Source of the DNA: an uncultured Eubacterium sp.
GTDB taxonomy: Bacteria; Bacillota; Clostridia; Lachnospirales; Lachnospiraceae
Assembly: GCA_910584345.1 (NCBI GenBank)
Contig: CAJTZX010000005.1
Span: forward strand, 36,745 to 100,744
Direction: 5' to 3'
Length of the DNA stretch: 64,000 bases
How positions within the stretch are numbered: position 1 is the stretch's first letter; each line of letters begins with the position of its first letter. Below, piece by piece: positions 25,941 to 35,223 of this stretch. Made by a program: the position numbers and the translations under genes. The notes beneath the pieces are model-generated. The model saw nothing but the letters and a program-made list of their open reading frames with translations. It was not told the origin of the DNA and searched no databases.

Positions 25941-27749
25941 TTGCTTAAGACATTGGCTTCTTATATCAAGGAATTTAAAACAGACTCTCTCATGACGCCA
26001 GTATATATGATTTTTGAGGTTATTATGGAAATGCTGATTCCGCTTTTGATGGCATCCATTATTGATGATGGAGTGGAAAAAAGCGATATTGGCCATATAT
26101 ATCTGATGGGAGCTTTTATGATTATCGCTGCGTTTGCAGGGCTGACCGCAGGTGTTATGGGCGGGAAATACGGTGCAAGAGCTTCGGCTGGATTTGCCAA
26201 AAATCTGCGCGAGGGGATGTTTGTAAATATTCAGGGATATTCTTTTGAGAATATTGACAAATATTCAACGGCAGGACTTGTAACGAGGCTGACGACAGAT
26301 GTGACGAATCTGCAGAATGCCTATCAGATGATTCTTCGTATGTGTGTACGTGCACCGTTTTCGCTGATTATTGCAATGGTAATGTCATTTTTTATCTCAG
26401 CGAAACTGGCGACGATTTATTTGGTGGCCGTTATTATTCTAGGCGGCTTTCTGGCAGTTATTACGGTGAATGCATACAAATATTTTAGCGCGGTATTTGA
26501 AAAATACGATGACCTGAATGCCAGTGTGCAGGAAAATATTGCGGCAATTCGAGTCGTGAAAGCATATGTCAGAGAAGACCATGAAATCAGCAAGTTTCAA
26601 AAAGCATGCGGGAATCTTTATCGGATGTTTATAAAAGCAGAAAGTATCGTAACTTATAATGCGCCTGCTATGATGCTTACGGTATTCAGCTGTATTTTAG
26701 GAATCAGCTGGCTGGGGGCAAAGCTGATCGTATCTACACATGCAGTGGAATTGCAGACAGGGGATTTAATGAGTCTGCTGGCCTATTGCATGAATATTCT
26801 GATGAGCCTGATGATGCTGTCAATGGCGTTTGTTATGATTACGATGAGTTCGGCAAGCGCAAGACGTATTGCAGAAGTGTTAAATGAAAAGAGTACGCTG
26901 CAAAATCCGGCCCAGCCTGATTTTTCGGTGCCGGACGGAAGTATCCGGTTTGAGCATGTAGATTTTTGTTACCGCAAGGGTTCACAGGTACAAGATACGG
27001 ATACACAAAGTATGGATACGCAGGATACAGGCAGCGGACTTGTATTATCAGATATTAATCTGGAGATTCATTCCGGGGAGACGATTGGGATTATCGGTGG
27101 CACCGGAAGTTCAAAATCCAGTCTCGTGAATCTGATCAGCCGATTGTATGACGTGACAGAAGGTTGTGTCAAAGTAGGCGGAAAAGATGTCAGATCCTAT
27201 GATATTGAAACGCTGCGCAACGAAGTATCGGTGGTACTGCAGAAAAATGTATTGTTTTCCGGTACGATTTATGACAATCTGCGCTGGGGCGATTTAAAAG
27301 CCAGCGAGGAGGAATGTAAACGGGCGTGCCGCCTTGCCTGTGCAGATGAATTTATCGAAGCAATGCCGGACGGATATCATACGTATATAGAACAGGGCGG
27401 TACGAATGTGTCGGGAGGACAAAAGCAGCGTCTTTGTATTGCAAGGGCATTGCTGAAAAAACCTAAAATATTGATTTTGGACGATTCTACAAGTGCGGTG
27501 GATACTGCTACGGATGCAAAAATCCGCAAGGCGTTTGCACAGGAAATCCCGGGAACGACGAAGCTGATTATCGCACAACGCATTTCTTCGGTTCAGCAGG
27601 CTGACCGGATTATTGTATTGGATCAGGGAAAGGTAGATGGATTCGGTACACATGAACAGCTGCTGCAAAATAATGAGATTTATCGCGAAGTATATGAGTC
27701 GCAGACCGGCGGAGGCGGAGATTTTGACGAACACGGAGGTGATCATTGA
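25941..27749 (+). CDS. heterodimeric ABC exporter subunit with degenerate ATP site
   Basis: This 602-residue half-transporter has six membrane segments (about 15-300) and a C-terminal ATPase domain. Walker A is GGTGSSKSS (386-394) and the signature is NVSGGQKQR. Two catalytic positions are altered: Walker B ends in Asp514-Asp515 where Glu is expected, and the H-loop is Gln546 (IIAQRIS) instead of His. The same pattern marks the non-hydrolysing half of TM287/288 and BmrCD-type heterodimers. The TTG start at 25941 is preceded by AAAGGAAG. Its stop overlaps the next start by one base (TGATG), consistent with 1:1 translation. The substrate could be drugs, lipids or peptides. Confidence 0.93.
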   Translation: MLKTLASYIKEFKTDSLMTPVYMIFEVIMEMLIPLLMASIIDDGVEKSDIGHIYLMGAFMIIAAFAGLTAGVMGGKYGARASAGFAKNLREGMFVNIQGYSFENIDKYSTAGLVTRLTTDVTNLQNAYQMILRMCVRAPFSLIIAMVMSFFISAKLATIYLVAVIILGGFLAVITVNAYKYFSAVFEKYDDLNASVQENIAAIRVVKAYVREDHEISKFQKACGNLYRMFIKAESIVTYNAPAMMLTVFSCILGISWLGAKLIVSTHAVELQTGDLMSLLAYCMNILMSLMMLSMAFVMITMSSASARRIAEVLNEKSTLQNPAQPDFSVPDGSIRFEHVDFCYRKGSQVQDTDTQSMDTQDTGSGLVLSDINLEIHSGETIGIIGGTGSSKSSLVNLISRLYDVTEGCVKVGGKDVRSYDIETLRNEVSVVLQKNVLFSGTIYDNLRWGDLKASEEECKRACRLACADEFIEAMPDGYHTYIEQGGTNVSGGQKQRLCIARALLKKPKILILDDSTSAVDTATDAKIRKAFAQEIPGTTKLIIAQRISSVQQADRIIVLDQGKVDGFGTHEQLLQNNEIYREVYESQTGGGGDFDEHGGDH

Positions 27750-29680
27750 TGGCAGAAAAAGCAAAACCTGCGCACGGACCAGGTGTACATGGGAAACCGG
27801 GCAAAGGGCCGCGTGTGGAAAATCCAGGTAAGATTATCCGCAGGTTAATGGCGTATGTAATGCGTAAATATGCGTTTGCGGTAGTGATCGTAATGGCCTG
27901 TATCATTTATACGGCTTTTGCATCCGTTCAGGGAACGTTATTTATGCAAGAGCTGATCGATGGATATATTTTGCCGCTTTTGGAAAGTGAATCACCGGAT
28001 TTTAGTAATCTGCTTCATGCGATTACGCGTATTGGAATCTATTATGGCTTTGCAATCATTGCCAGCTATGCACAGGCAAAGATTATGATCTATGTCAGTC
28101 AGGGCACGCTGAGGGATTTAAGAAATGATCTGTTTTCTCACATGGAAAAGCTGCCGATCCGGTATTTTGATACGCATGCCCATGGGGATATTATGTCTGT
28201 ATATACAAATGATATCGATACCTTGCGTCAAATGATTAGCCAAAGTATTCCGCAGCTGTTTAATAGTGTAATTACTATTATAAGTGTATTGGGGAGTATG
28301 ATATATTTAAGCATCCCGTTAACTGCGCTTACGTTATTTATGGTTGCGGTTATGTTATTTATGACGAAAAAGCTGGCGGGATTGAGCAGCAAATACTTTC
28401 TTGCGCAGCAGCAGGATTTGGGCAAGGTAAACGGTTATATTGAAGAAATGATGGAAGGTCAGAAAGTAGTAAAGGTCTTTTGCCATGAAGAAACGTCGAT
28501 CAAAGATTTTAAACAGTTAAATAACAAGCTGTTTGAAAGCGCCTATCAGGCGAACCGATTTGCAAATATCTTAATGCCTGTCAATGCACAGCTGGGCAAT
28601 GTCAGCTATGTATTTTGCGCAATTGTGGGCGGCATTCTGGCTATGAATGGCATCGGGGGTTTTACTATTGGCAAACTGGCCAGCTTTTTAACCTTTAACC
28701 GAAACTTTAATCAGCCGATTAATCAGGTTAGTATGCAGTTAAACGCGGTTGTTATGGCAATCGCAGGTGCGGAGCGTGTATTTCGGCTGTTAGATGAACA
28801 GACAGAAACAGACGAAGGATATGTAACGCTTGTAAATGCAAAAAAAGAAAATGGAAAGATTACAGAGGCGCCGGGAGGTGCGCGTACCGGACTTTGGGCA
28901 TGGAAGCATCCGCATCAGCAGGAAGGTACGGTTACGTATACAGAGTTGACCGGAGATGTTGTTTTTGATGATGTAGATTTTGGCTATGTACCGGAAAAAA
29001 TCGTGCTTCATAATGTGGATTTGTACGCAACGCCGGGTCAGAAAATTGCGTTTGTCGGCTCTACCGGTGCAGGAAAGACGACGATTACAAATCTGATTAA
29101 CCGATTTTATGATATTCAGGACGGAAAGATCCGTTATGATGGCATTAATATTAACAAAATTAAAAAAGATGATCTGCGACATTCTCTTGGAATCGTTTTG
29201 CAGGATACGCATTTGTTTACGGCAACTGTCATGGAAAACATTCGTTACGGCAAGCTGGATGCGACAGATACCGAGGTGATGGCAGCTGCAAAGCTGGCAA
29301 ACGCAGATGGATTTATCAGACATTTGCCGGATGGATATCAGACAATGCTGACCGGGGACGGAGCGAATCTCAGTCAGGGGCAGCGCCAGCTGTTAGCGAT
29401 TGCGCGGGCAGCGATTGCGGACCCTCCGGTGCTTATTCTGGACGAAGCGACCAGTTCGATTGATACGCGAACAGAGAAAATCGTACAGGATGGTATGGAT
29501 AAGCTGATGCGTGGCAGGACGACGTTTGTTATTGCACATCGTCTGTCTACGGTACGAAACAGTGATTGCATTATTGTACTGGAACAGGGACGTGTGATTG
29601 AACGCGGAAACCATGATAAACTGATGGAAGAACGTGGAAAATATTATCAGCTGTATACAGGAAATATTGTGTCCACATAG
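27749..29680 (+). CDS. heterodimeric ABC exporter subunit, catalytic half
   Basis: This 643-residue partner has a Pro/Gly/Lys-rich N-terminus (KAKPAHGPGVHGKPGKGP), six membrane segments and a complete ATPase domain: Walker A STGAGKTT, signature NLSQGQRQ, catalytic Glu566 in LILDEATSSID and His597 in IAHRLSTV. An unusually long linker (about 350-405) rich in charged and aromatic residues joins the membrane and ATPase parts. The ATG at 27749 is chosen over a TTG three bases earlier since GGAGGT is eight bases upstream. Together with the upstream gene it forms one exporter with a single hydrolysing site. Confidence 0.94.
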   Translation: MAEKAKPAHGPGVHGKPGKGPRVENPGKIIRRLMAYVMRKYAFAVVIVMACIIYTAFASVQGTLFMQELIDGYILPLLESESPDFSNLLHAITRIGIYYGFAIIASYAQAKIMIYVSQGTLRDLRNDLFSHMEKLPIRYFDTHAHGDIMSVYTNDIDTLRQMISQSIPQLFNSVITIISVLGSMIYLSIPLTALTLFMVAVMLFMTKKLAGLSSKYFLAQQQDLGKVNGYIEEMMEGQKVVKVFCHEETSIKDFKQLNNKLFESAYQANRFANILMPVNAQLGNVSYVFCAIVGGILAMNGIGGFTIGKLASFLTFNRNFNQPINQVSMQLNAVVMAIAGAERVFRLLDEQTETDEGYVTLVNAKKENGKITEAPGGARTGLWAWKHPHQQEGTVTYTELTGDVVFDDVDFGYVPEKIVLHNVDLYATPGQKIAFVGSTGAGKTTITNLINRFYDIQDGKIRYDGININKIKKDDLRHSLGIVLQDTHLFTATVMENIRYGKLDATDTEVMAAAKLANADGFIRHLPDGYQTMLTGDGANLSQGQRQLLAIARAAIADPPVLILDEATSSIDTRTEKIVQDGMDKLMRGRTTFVIAHRLSTVRNSDCIIVLEQGRVIERGNHDKLMEERGKYYQLYTGNIVST

Positions 29681-29750
29681 CGCCATCTGAGTGAAATACC
29701 AATTGTTTAAAAGAACTTGAAATTTTGATGTAGAGAAAGGGGCGGTGGCC

Positions 29751-31664
29751 ATGTCAATCGAAGCATATCAGGCAGCCAACAAACTGGCACAGAAAGCATA
29801 TCGTGCAGCAATGAATAAAGGCGAGTATCCATATCTGAGCGCGTTAGATGATTTTCTCCCGTACGAACGTACCGCTGGAGAAAAATATATCGGAGTGATA
29901 GAAATTCCGCTGTATCTTGTCGCAGGCACAAAGACTGCTGGCAGACAGAATTCTTTTGCAAATAACTTTATGCCCCTGTTAGACGTAGAGACAGAATTTG
30001 CCTATAAATGGTCAGATCTATATGACTCGCAGCTGTCGGAGGGGATTCGGGATCCCATTGTAGCATATGAATATATGCATCGTTTTTATGTAATGGAAGG
30101 GAATAAGCGCGTTAGTGTGTTAAAAAATTTGAACGCGGTAAAAATCAGTGCAAAAGTCACAAGAATCATTCCCAAAAAGACGGATGATCTGGAAAATAAA
30201 ATATACTTTGAATTTATGGATTTTTACGATGACGCAAAAATCTACGATATTTGGTTTTCCAAAGAAGGGTCTTACGCGAAGCTTTATAAAAACTATGGTT
30301 ATCAGCCGGGAGAAGCATGGACTGAAGAAAGCCGGACAGCGCTGCGCAGTGAGTTTTTGAATTTTCGTAAGATTTATAAAGCAAAGGGCGGCGATAAGAT
30401 CAATATTACGTCTGGAGATGCATTTTTAGCTTATATTGAAATTTTTCCGGCATGGCAGCTGCAGTCGGGCACTGAAGATGAAATTAAAAGCAATTTGACA
30501 AAAATGTGGGATGAATTTGTTACGCTGAGCCAAAATGATTCGATGAAAATCGTTTTGGAGCCGCATCAGAAGGAAAAATCGGCACCTGCTTTGTCCATAT
30601 TGAATCGTATTTTAAATGATACGCCAAAGCAGTTAAAAGTTGCGTTTATTTTTGAAAAGTCCGTTGTAAATTCTGCCTGGAATTATGCGCATGAAATGGG
30701 GCGGATTCACTTAGAGCAAGTATTTGGCAAGCGGATTAAAACATCGATTTATGAACATGCTGAATTCACGAACAATTCAGAAGATATCATAGAAGCAGCG
30801 ATTGAAGACGGGAATCAGATTATTTTTACAGTTCCGGCACAGCTTGCGAGTGCAAGTGTGAAAGCAGCGGTCAAGCATCCAGAGATTAAAATATTGAACT
30901 GCTCTACGAACTCTAAATCCCAGGCAATTCGTACGTATTACTGCCGTATGTATGAAAGTAAGTTTTTGCTTGGAGTGATCGCAGGTGCATTATCCGAGAC
31001 AAATGAAGTGGGATATATGGCCGATTATCCGATTTACAGTACGATAGCGAATATCAATGCGTTTGCATTGGGCGCTCAGATGGTGAACCCTCGTGTGAAG
31101 GTACATCTGCGCTGGGGTTCTTTAAAAGAGGCCGAACAAAAGGACTGGCCGGAAGATGTACAGCTTATTTTTGATAAAGATATGATAAATCCGAAGTATC
31201 CTTCCAGAAAATATGGATTGTATCGCCAGCTTCCAGATGGCCAGATTGAAAACATTGCGACTTCAATCTGCCATTGGGGAAAAGTGTATGAGCTGATTAT
31301 TCGTAGTATTTTGGAAAATACCTGGAAAGAAGAAGTGGAAAAAAATAAAAACCGTGCATTGAATTACTGGTGGGGAATTTCTTCCGGTGTATTGGAGATC
31401 GTATGTTCACAAAAGCTGCCGGACGGTACAAAGATACTGATTGATTTATTAACGGAACTCATCCGGCGCAGAGAATTTAACCCGTTCCAGTTTACCTGGA
31501 CAAAACAGGACGGGACAGTGACGAATGAAGCCGGGAAGCGTTTAGAGCCGGAAGAAATCTTTAAGATGAATTATCTGGCAAGTAATATAGAAGGAGGGAT
31601 TCCTGAGCTGAGCGAACTTAAGGAAGAAGTGAAAGAGTTTGTCCGGCTGCAGGGGGGATTCTGA
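29751..31664 (+). CDS. cytoplasmic ParB-like + BMP-domain protein
   Basis: This 637-residue protein combines two parts. Residues about 40-150 resemble the ParB/Srx N-terminal fold (IGVIEIPLYLVAG...GIRDPIVAYEYMHRFYVMEGNKRVSVLK). Residues about 290-520 resemble the BMP/PnrA nucleoside-binding family (KVAFIFEKSVVNSAWNYAHEMG; GVIAGALSETNEVGYMADYP; NINAFALGAQMVNP). Such binding domains are normally exported lipoproteins, yet here there is no signal peptide or lipobox, so it should stay in the cytoplasm. The ATG at 29751 has GGGG eight bases upstream; a GTG at 29745 is too close. The stop overlaps the next gene by one base. The ligand and role are not known; it may sense nucleosides. Confidence 0.8.
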   Translation: MSIEAYQAANKLAQKAYRAAMNKGEYPYLSALDDFLPYERTAGEKYIGVIEIPLYLVAGTKTAGRQNSFANNFMPLLDVETEFAYKWSDLYDSQLSEGIRDPIVAYEYMHRFYVMEGNKRVSVLKNLNAVKISAKVTRIIPKKTDDLENKIYFEFMDFYDDAKIYDIWFSKEGSYAKLYKNYGYQPGEAWTEESRTALRSEFLNFRKIYKAKGGDKINITSGDAFLAYIEIFPAWQLQSGTEDEIKSNLTKMWDEFVTLSQNDSMKIVLEPHQKEKSAPALSILNRILNDTPKQLKVAFIFEKSVVNSAWNYAHEMGRIHLEQVFGKRIKTSIYEHAEFTNNSEDIIEAAIEDGNQIIFTVPAQLASASVKAAVKHPEIKILNCSTNSKSQAIRTYYCRMYESKFLLGVIAGALSETNEVGYMADYPIYSTIANINAFALGAQMVNPRVKVHLRWGSLKEAEQKDWPEDVQLIFDKDMINPKYPSRKYGLYRQLPDGQIENIATSICHWGKVYELIIRSILENTWKEEVEKNKNRALNYWWGISSGVLEIVCSQKLPDGTKILIDLLTELIRRREFNPFQFTWTKQDGTVTNEAGKRLEPEEIFKMNYLASNIEGGIPELSELKEEVKEFVRLQGGF

Positions 31665-32263
31665 TGAAAGTGTTACTATTAGCGGATGTAGAGTGCAAAG
31701 CGTTATGGGATTTTTACCGCAGGGAAGAACTGGAAGGAATCGATCTGATTCTTTCCTGCGGTGATTTGAATGCAGAATATTTGTCGTTTCTGGCTACGAT
31801 GGCATCGGTTCCGGTATTGTATGTACATGGGAATCATGATGCAAAATATAATGTCAGGGGGCCGGAAGGATGCATCTGTATTGATGATACCGTGTATCAT
31901 TATCAAGGACTGCGTATTTTGGGACTGGGAGGTTCAATGCGCTACAAAGACGATGATTGGCAGTTTACTGAAGAGGAAATGTGTAAAAGAGTAAAAAAAA
32001 TGCGTTTTCCCATTTGGAGGAGCAGAGGATTTGATGTGCTGTTAACGCATGCGCCAGCAAAAGGACTGCATGACGGAGAAGATTTGCCGCATCATGGATT
32101 TCATATTTTTAATGAATTGATGGACAAGTATGAACCGGACTATTTTATTCACGGACATGTGCATATGAATTATGGACGAGGCCATGTACGGGAGGATGAG
32201 CGAGGAAAAACGCGGGTGATTAATGCGTTTGAGAGGTATGTGATCGATATACCGGATAAGTGA
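31664..32263 (+). CDS. metallophosphoesterase, calcineurin-like
   Basis: This 199-residue protein has most calcineurin-like motifs: ILSCGDLN, YVHGNHD, LLTHAP and FIHGHVHMNYG. The first motif, usually DxH, reads Asp8-Val-Glu10, so one metal-ligating histidine is replaced by Glu or Cys11. GGGGGG lies upstream and the ATG overlaps the stop of the ParB/BMP gene (TGATG), so the two are translationally coupled and probably work together. The substrate could be a phosphodiester or nucleotide. A strong terminator closes the unit. Confidence 0.88.
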   Translation: MKVLLLADVECKALWDFYRREELEGIDLILSCGDLNAEYLSFLATMASVPVLYVHGNHDAKYNVRGPEGCICIDDTVYHYQGLRILGLGGSMRYKDDDWQFTEEEMCKRVKKMRFPIWRSRGFDVLLTHAPAKGLHDGEDLPHHGFHIFNELMDKYEPDYFIHGHVHMNYGRGHVREDERGKTRVINAFERYVIDIPDK

Positions 32264-32271
32264 AAGTGTGG

Positions 32272-32311
32272 AAAAGAAACATTGGCTGTTGGAAGCAATG
32301 TTTCTTTTTTT
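32272..32311 (+). terminator. terminator of the ParB-BMP / phosphoesterase operon
   Basis: AAAAGAAACATTG (32272-32284) pairs with CAATGTTTCTTTT (32296-32308), giving a 13-bp stem, an 11-base loop and a T-run. Confidence 0.9.
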
Positions 32312-32479
32312 CGTTCATGTGATTTCAAAATGAAAGAAATATAAAATAAAAGAAATACAAAATAAAGCTCTCATAAGGAAAGAAACAAATTTTTAGAAGG
32401 ATGTATAAGAATGGCGAAACAGGGAGATGCTTTAGTAAGAATATTTAGCAGCTTGTAAAAGCAGAAGGATTTACATGAT
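32312..32479 (+). other. leader region of the germination operon with a possible short peptide
   Basis: The region holds an A-rich direct repeat (AAAGAAATAYAAAATA twice from about 32333). It also has a 15-codon frame at 32411-32458 (MAKQGDALVRIFSSL) that follows AGAAGG by ten bases. Whether this peptide is made is unclear. No vegetative promoter or convincing sigma-G promoter was seen. Confidence 0.35.
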
Positions 32480-34078
32480 ATGAAAAATGGGAAACAGCTA
32501 TCCGGCACGAAACAGGCAGCAGCCCTTAAGGCGCGGGTAAATAAACAGGACAAGTTTACAACAAAGGAAGTGGTACACCCGGTATCTGTCCGGGTGAGCG
32601 AAAATAAAGAAATATTGCAGCAAATGTTAGGCAACAGCGCAGACATTAAAATGCGTGAGATGATATTAGGCAAAGACCGTGTGCGGTGTCTGGCAGCTTA
32701 TATAGAGATTACGGCTGGCTCGCTTGCTTTTGAGAATTCGCTTGTCGGGCGGCTGTTAAATGATCTGTCGTACCTGCCGGCGGAGCAGATTTATGAATCG
32801 CTGGCGGATAATGGGCAGGGGCTTTGTGATGTGACTCCTTTTGAGAATATAGAGGATGCGGTACAGTTTGGGATGCTGACCGGGGACGTGATTTTATTTA
32901 TTGATGGATTTGCGAGTGCCTTGAAAATACCGGATAAAGGCTATCCGAATATGGGGGTGACAAAGCCGGAGTCTGAAAAAGTAATCCGCGGCTCCCAGGA
33001 GGGGTTTGCTGATTCGGTAAAAGTCAATACCGCTTTGATTCGTAAGCGTATCCGGTCAACAAAAGTACGTGTAAAAGAAGTAAAAGCAGGCGTTTATTCT
33101 CATACGAACATGGATCTTGTTTATATGGAAGGGCTTGTGTATCCGGGCCTGTTAGAAGAGATCGAGCGTCGGCTGGATTCTTTTACAATTGACGGCGTTT
33201 TGGACAGCGGGACGATTGAACAGCTGGCAGAGGACGAATGGTATTCTCCGTTTCCGCAGTTTCAGTCGACACAGCGGCCGGACAGAGCTGCGATTGCAGT
33301 CATGGAGGGAAGAGTCGTTTTGTTATGCGACAATTCACCGACTGCTTTGATTCTTCCGACGGACTTTAATTCGATGTTAAAGACGAGCGACGATTATTAT
33401 AATCGGTTTCAAATTGCGTCACTAGAACGGTTTATTCGGTATGCATCAGCGGTAATGGCGCTTGCGCTTCCTGCGTTTTATTTGGCAGTAACAAATTTTC
33501 ATACGCAGATATTGCCGACATCTTTGCTGCTGTCTTTTGCAGCTGCCAGACAGGGAGTGCCGTTTCCAGCAGTTGTGGAGGTGCTGCTGATGGAATTGTC
33601 TTTTGAGCTGCTGCGGGAGGCGGGAGTGCGTCTGCCAGGAGCGATGGGTAATACGATTGGTATTGTGGGCGGTTTGATTATCGGGCAGGCGGCGGTAGAA
33701 GCAAATCTTGTCAGTCCGATCGTCGTCATTGTTGTTGCATTTACAGCGCTTAGTTCGTTTGCAATACCTAATGAAGAGCTGGCGACCTCTTTTCGAATTT
33801 TAAAATTTTATATGATTGCATTATCAGCGTGGCTTGGATTGTTTGGATTTTTGGCATCTGCATTAAGCATTTTGATACATCTGGCGAAGCTGCGCAGCTT
33901 TGGTATTCCGTATCTGATGCCGTATGTAGGAGCTGAACTGAACGGATATGAAGATGAGCGGGACGCTCTGGTGCGTTATCCACTGTTTCTGATGCGCCGG
34001 CGTCCGATTTATGCAAGGCGGATGGAGCGGCTAAGACTGACATTCGGCGAGAAAAAGAACAAAGGGAAGGAACGATAG
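32480..34078 (+). CDS. GerA/GerKA-type spore germination receptor subunit A
   Basis: This 532-residue protein has a soluble N-terminal half and four to five membrane segments in the C-terminal half (about 310-460). Family signatures include KPESEKVIRGSQEGFADSVKVN, followed by TALIRKRIRSTKVRVKEV, then IPTSLLLSF-like LPTSLLLSFAAARQGVPFP and ELLREAGVRLPGAMGNTIGIVGG. The GerA subunit binds nutrient germinants at the inner spore membrane with subunits B and C. Homologues are made in the forespore. It is the first gene of a GerA-B-C operon, two bases before the B subunit gene. The germinant is not predictable. Confidence 0.95.
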   Translation: MKNGKQLSGTKQAAALKARVNKQDKFTTKEVVHPVSVRVSENKEILQQMLGNSADIKMREMILGKDRVRCLAAYIEITAGSLAFENSLVGRLLNDLSYLPAEQIYESLADNGQGLCDVTPFENIEDAVQFGMLTGDVILFIDGFASALKIPDKGYPNMGVTKPESEKVIRGSQEGFADSVKVNTALIRKRIRSTKVRVKEVKAGVYSHTNMDLVYMEGLVYPGLLEEIERRLDSFTIDGVLDSGTIEQLAEDEWYSPFPQFQSTQRPDRAAIAVMEGRVVLLCDNSPTALILPTDFNSMLKTSDDYYNRFQIASLERFIRYASAVMALALPAFYLAVTNFHTQILPTSLLLSFAAARQGVPFPAVVEVLLMELSFELLREAGVRLPGAMGNTIGIVGGLIIGQAAVEANLVSPIVVIVVAFTALSSFAIPNEELATSFRILKFYMIALSAWLGLFGFLASALSILIHLAKLRSFGIPYLMPYVGAELNGYEDERDALVRYPLFLMRRRPIYARRMERLRLTFGEKKNKGKER

Positions 34079-34080
34079 AC

Positions 34081-35223
34081 GTGTTTTCCAGTAATGATAA
34101 AATATCGTCACGGCAGATAAAAAGATTGCTCGTATTTGATCTGTTCGGAGCAGGTTCCCTGCTGCTGCCTTCACAGCTGGCAAAATCGGGAAATGGTATT
34201 GGAATATGGAGCATTTTGGCAGGAATGGTATTTGCATGTATTTATTTATGGCTGCTTCATACATGCAGCCGCCGTACATCGTCGGATTATATGGATTATT
34301 TAAAAACGGGATGGGGAAATCTTTTGTCCAGGCTGCTCTATTTATGCTATGCGATACTTAGTATTTTTACCTGTGCCTGGGCGGCAAAGCTGCTTGCTGA
34401 GCTGGTATGCGACAGTCTGTTGGATGAACGGGAATTTGCTGCGGCGCTGCTTGTTATTTTGCTGCTGGCGTTTTATGGTGCAGTCTCAGGTATGGAGGCA
34501 AGAGCCAGAGTCTATGAATTATTGTTTTGGGCGCTGGTTGTGCCATTGCTGGTCATGCTCCTTTTGTGTATCAGACAGGTGCAGGTGATCCAGTGGTTTC
34601 CGTTGTTTGGCGATGCGGAGCCGATCAGCTGGAGCTGGTTTTGGAGCGGGACATGGCAGTGTTTTGCGTCATTTTTGCCGTTGACGTTTTTGTTGTTTTT
34701 AATACCGCATGTACAGGATAAAAGAAAAGCCGGACGTGCCGCAGTCTGTGCGACGATATGCAGCGGACTGGCGCTGGTTGTTATTTATCTGATCCTGCTT
34801 GGTATTTTTGGAAGCGGCGCGCTGGAAAAAGAGCAGTACCCGATCATAACACTGATGGGTATGGTAAAAATACCTGGCGATTTTATAAAAAGATTGGATG
34901 CTGTGATGATTGGCGGATGGTTTTTTACATTATACGCACTGATTGGTACGACATTATATTATGGAATGGTTATTGCAAGGCGGGCGCTTACGAAATGGAA
35001 TGGTGTACAGCACAGCAAGGCAGACAGGCGGGGAAAACAGATTTGGTTTCTTGTTATAACAGTTTTTATCTATGCGATCGCCTATGGGTTTCATCTGCTT
35101 CCGAATGTACAGATGGCGGCTGTTAAGATTTTTTATCTGGTCGGAGTGCCTTTTGTAGTCATGATTCCGGTTATTTCGCTGTTTATGTGTAAAAAGGAAA
35201 AGGAGCTTTATGATGCAGAGTAA
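34081..35223 (+). CDS. GerKB-type spore germination receptor subunit B (permease fold)
   Basis: This 380-residue protein has about ten membrane segments and belongs to the GerAB/endospore germination permease family within the APC superfamily, opening ISSRQIKRLLVFDLFGAGSLLLP. It is thought to bind amino acid or sugar germinants. The GTG at 34081 follows GGAAGGAA and lies two bases after the stop of the A subunit. Its 3' end overlaps the C subunit gene by 14 bases, so the three subunits are translationally linked. Confidence 0.93.
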   Translation: MFSSNDKISSRQIKRLLVFDLFGAGSLLLPSQLAKSGNGIGIWSILAGMVFACIYLWLLHTCSRRTSSDYMDYLKTGWGNLLSRLLYLCYAILSIFTCAWAAKLLAELVCDSLLDEREFAAALLVILLLAFYGAVSGMEARARVYELLFWALVVPLLVMLLLCIRQVQVIQWFPLFGDAEPISWSWFWSGTWQCFASFLPLTFLLFLIPHVQDKRKAGRAAVCATICSGLALVVIYLILLGIFGSGALEKEQYPIITLMGMVKIPGDFIKRLDAVMIGGWFFTLYALIGTTLYYGMVIARRALTKWNGVQHSKADRRGKQIWFLVITVFIYAIAYGFHLLPNVQMAAVKIFYLVGVPFVVMIPVISLFMCKKEKELYDAE

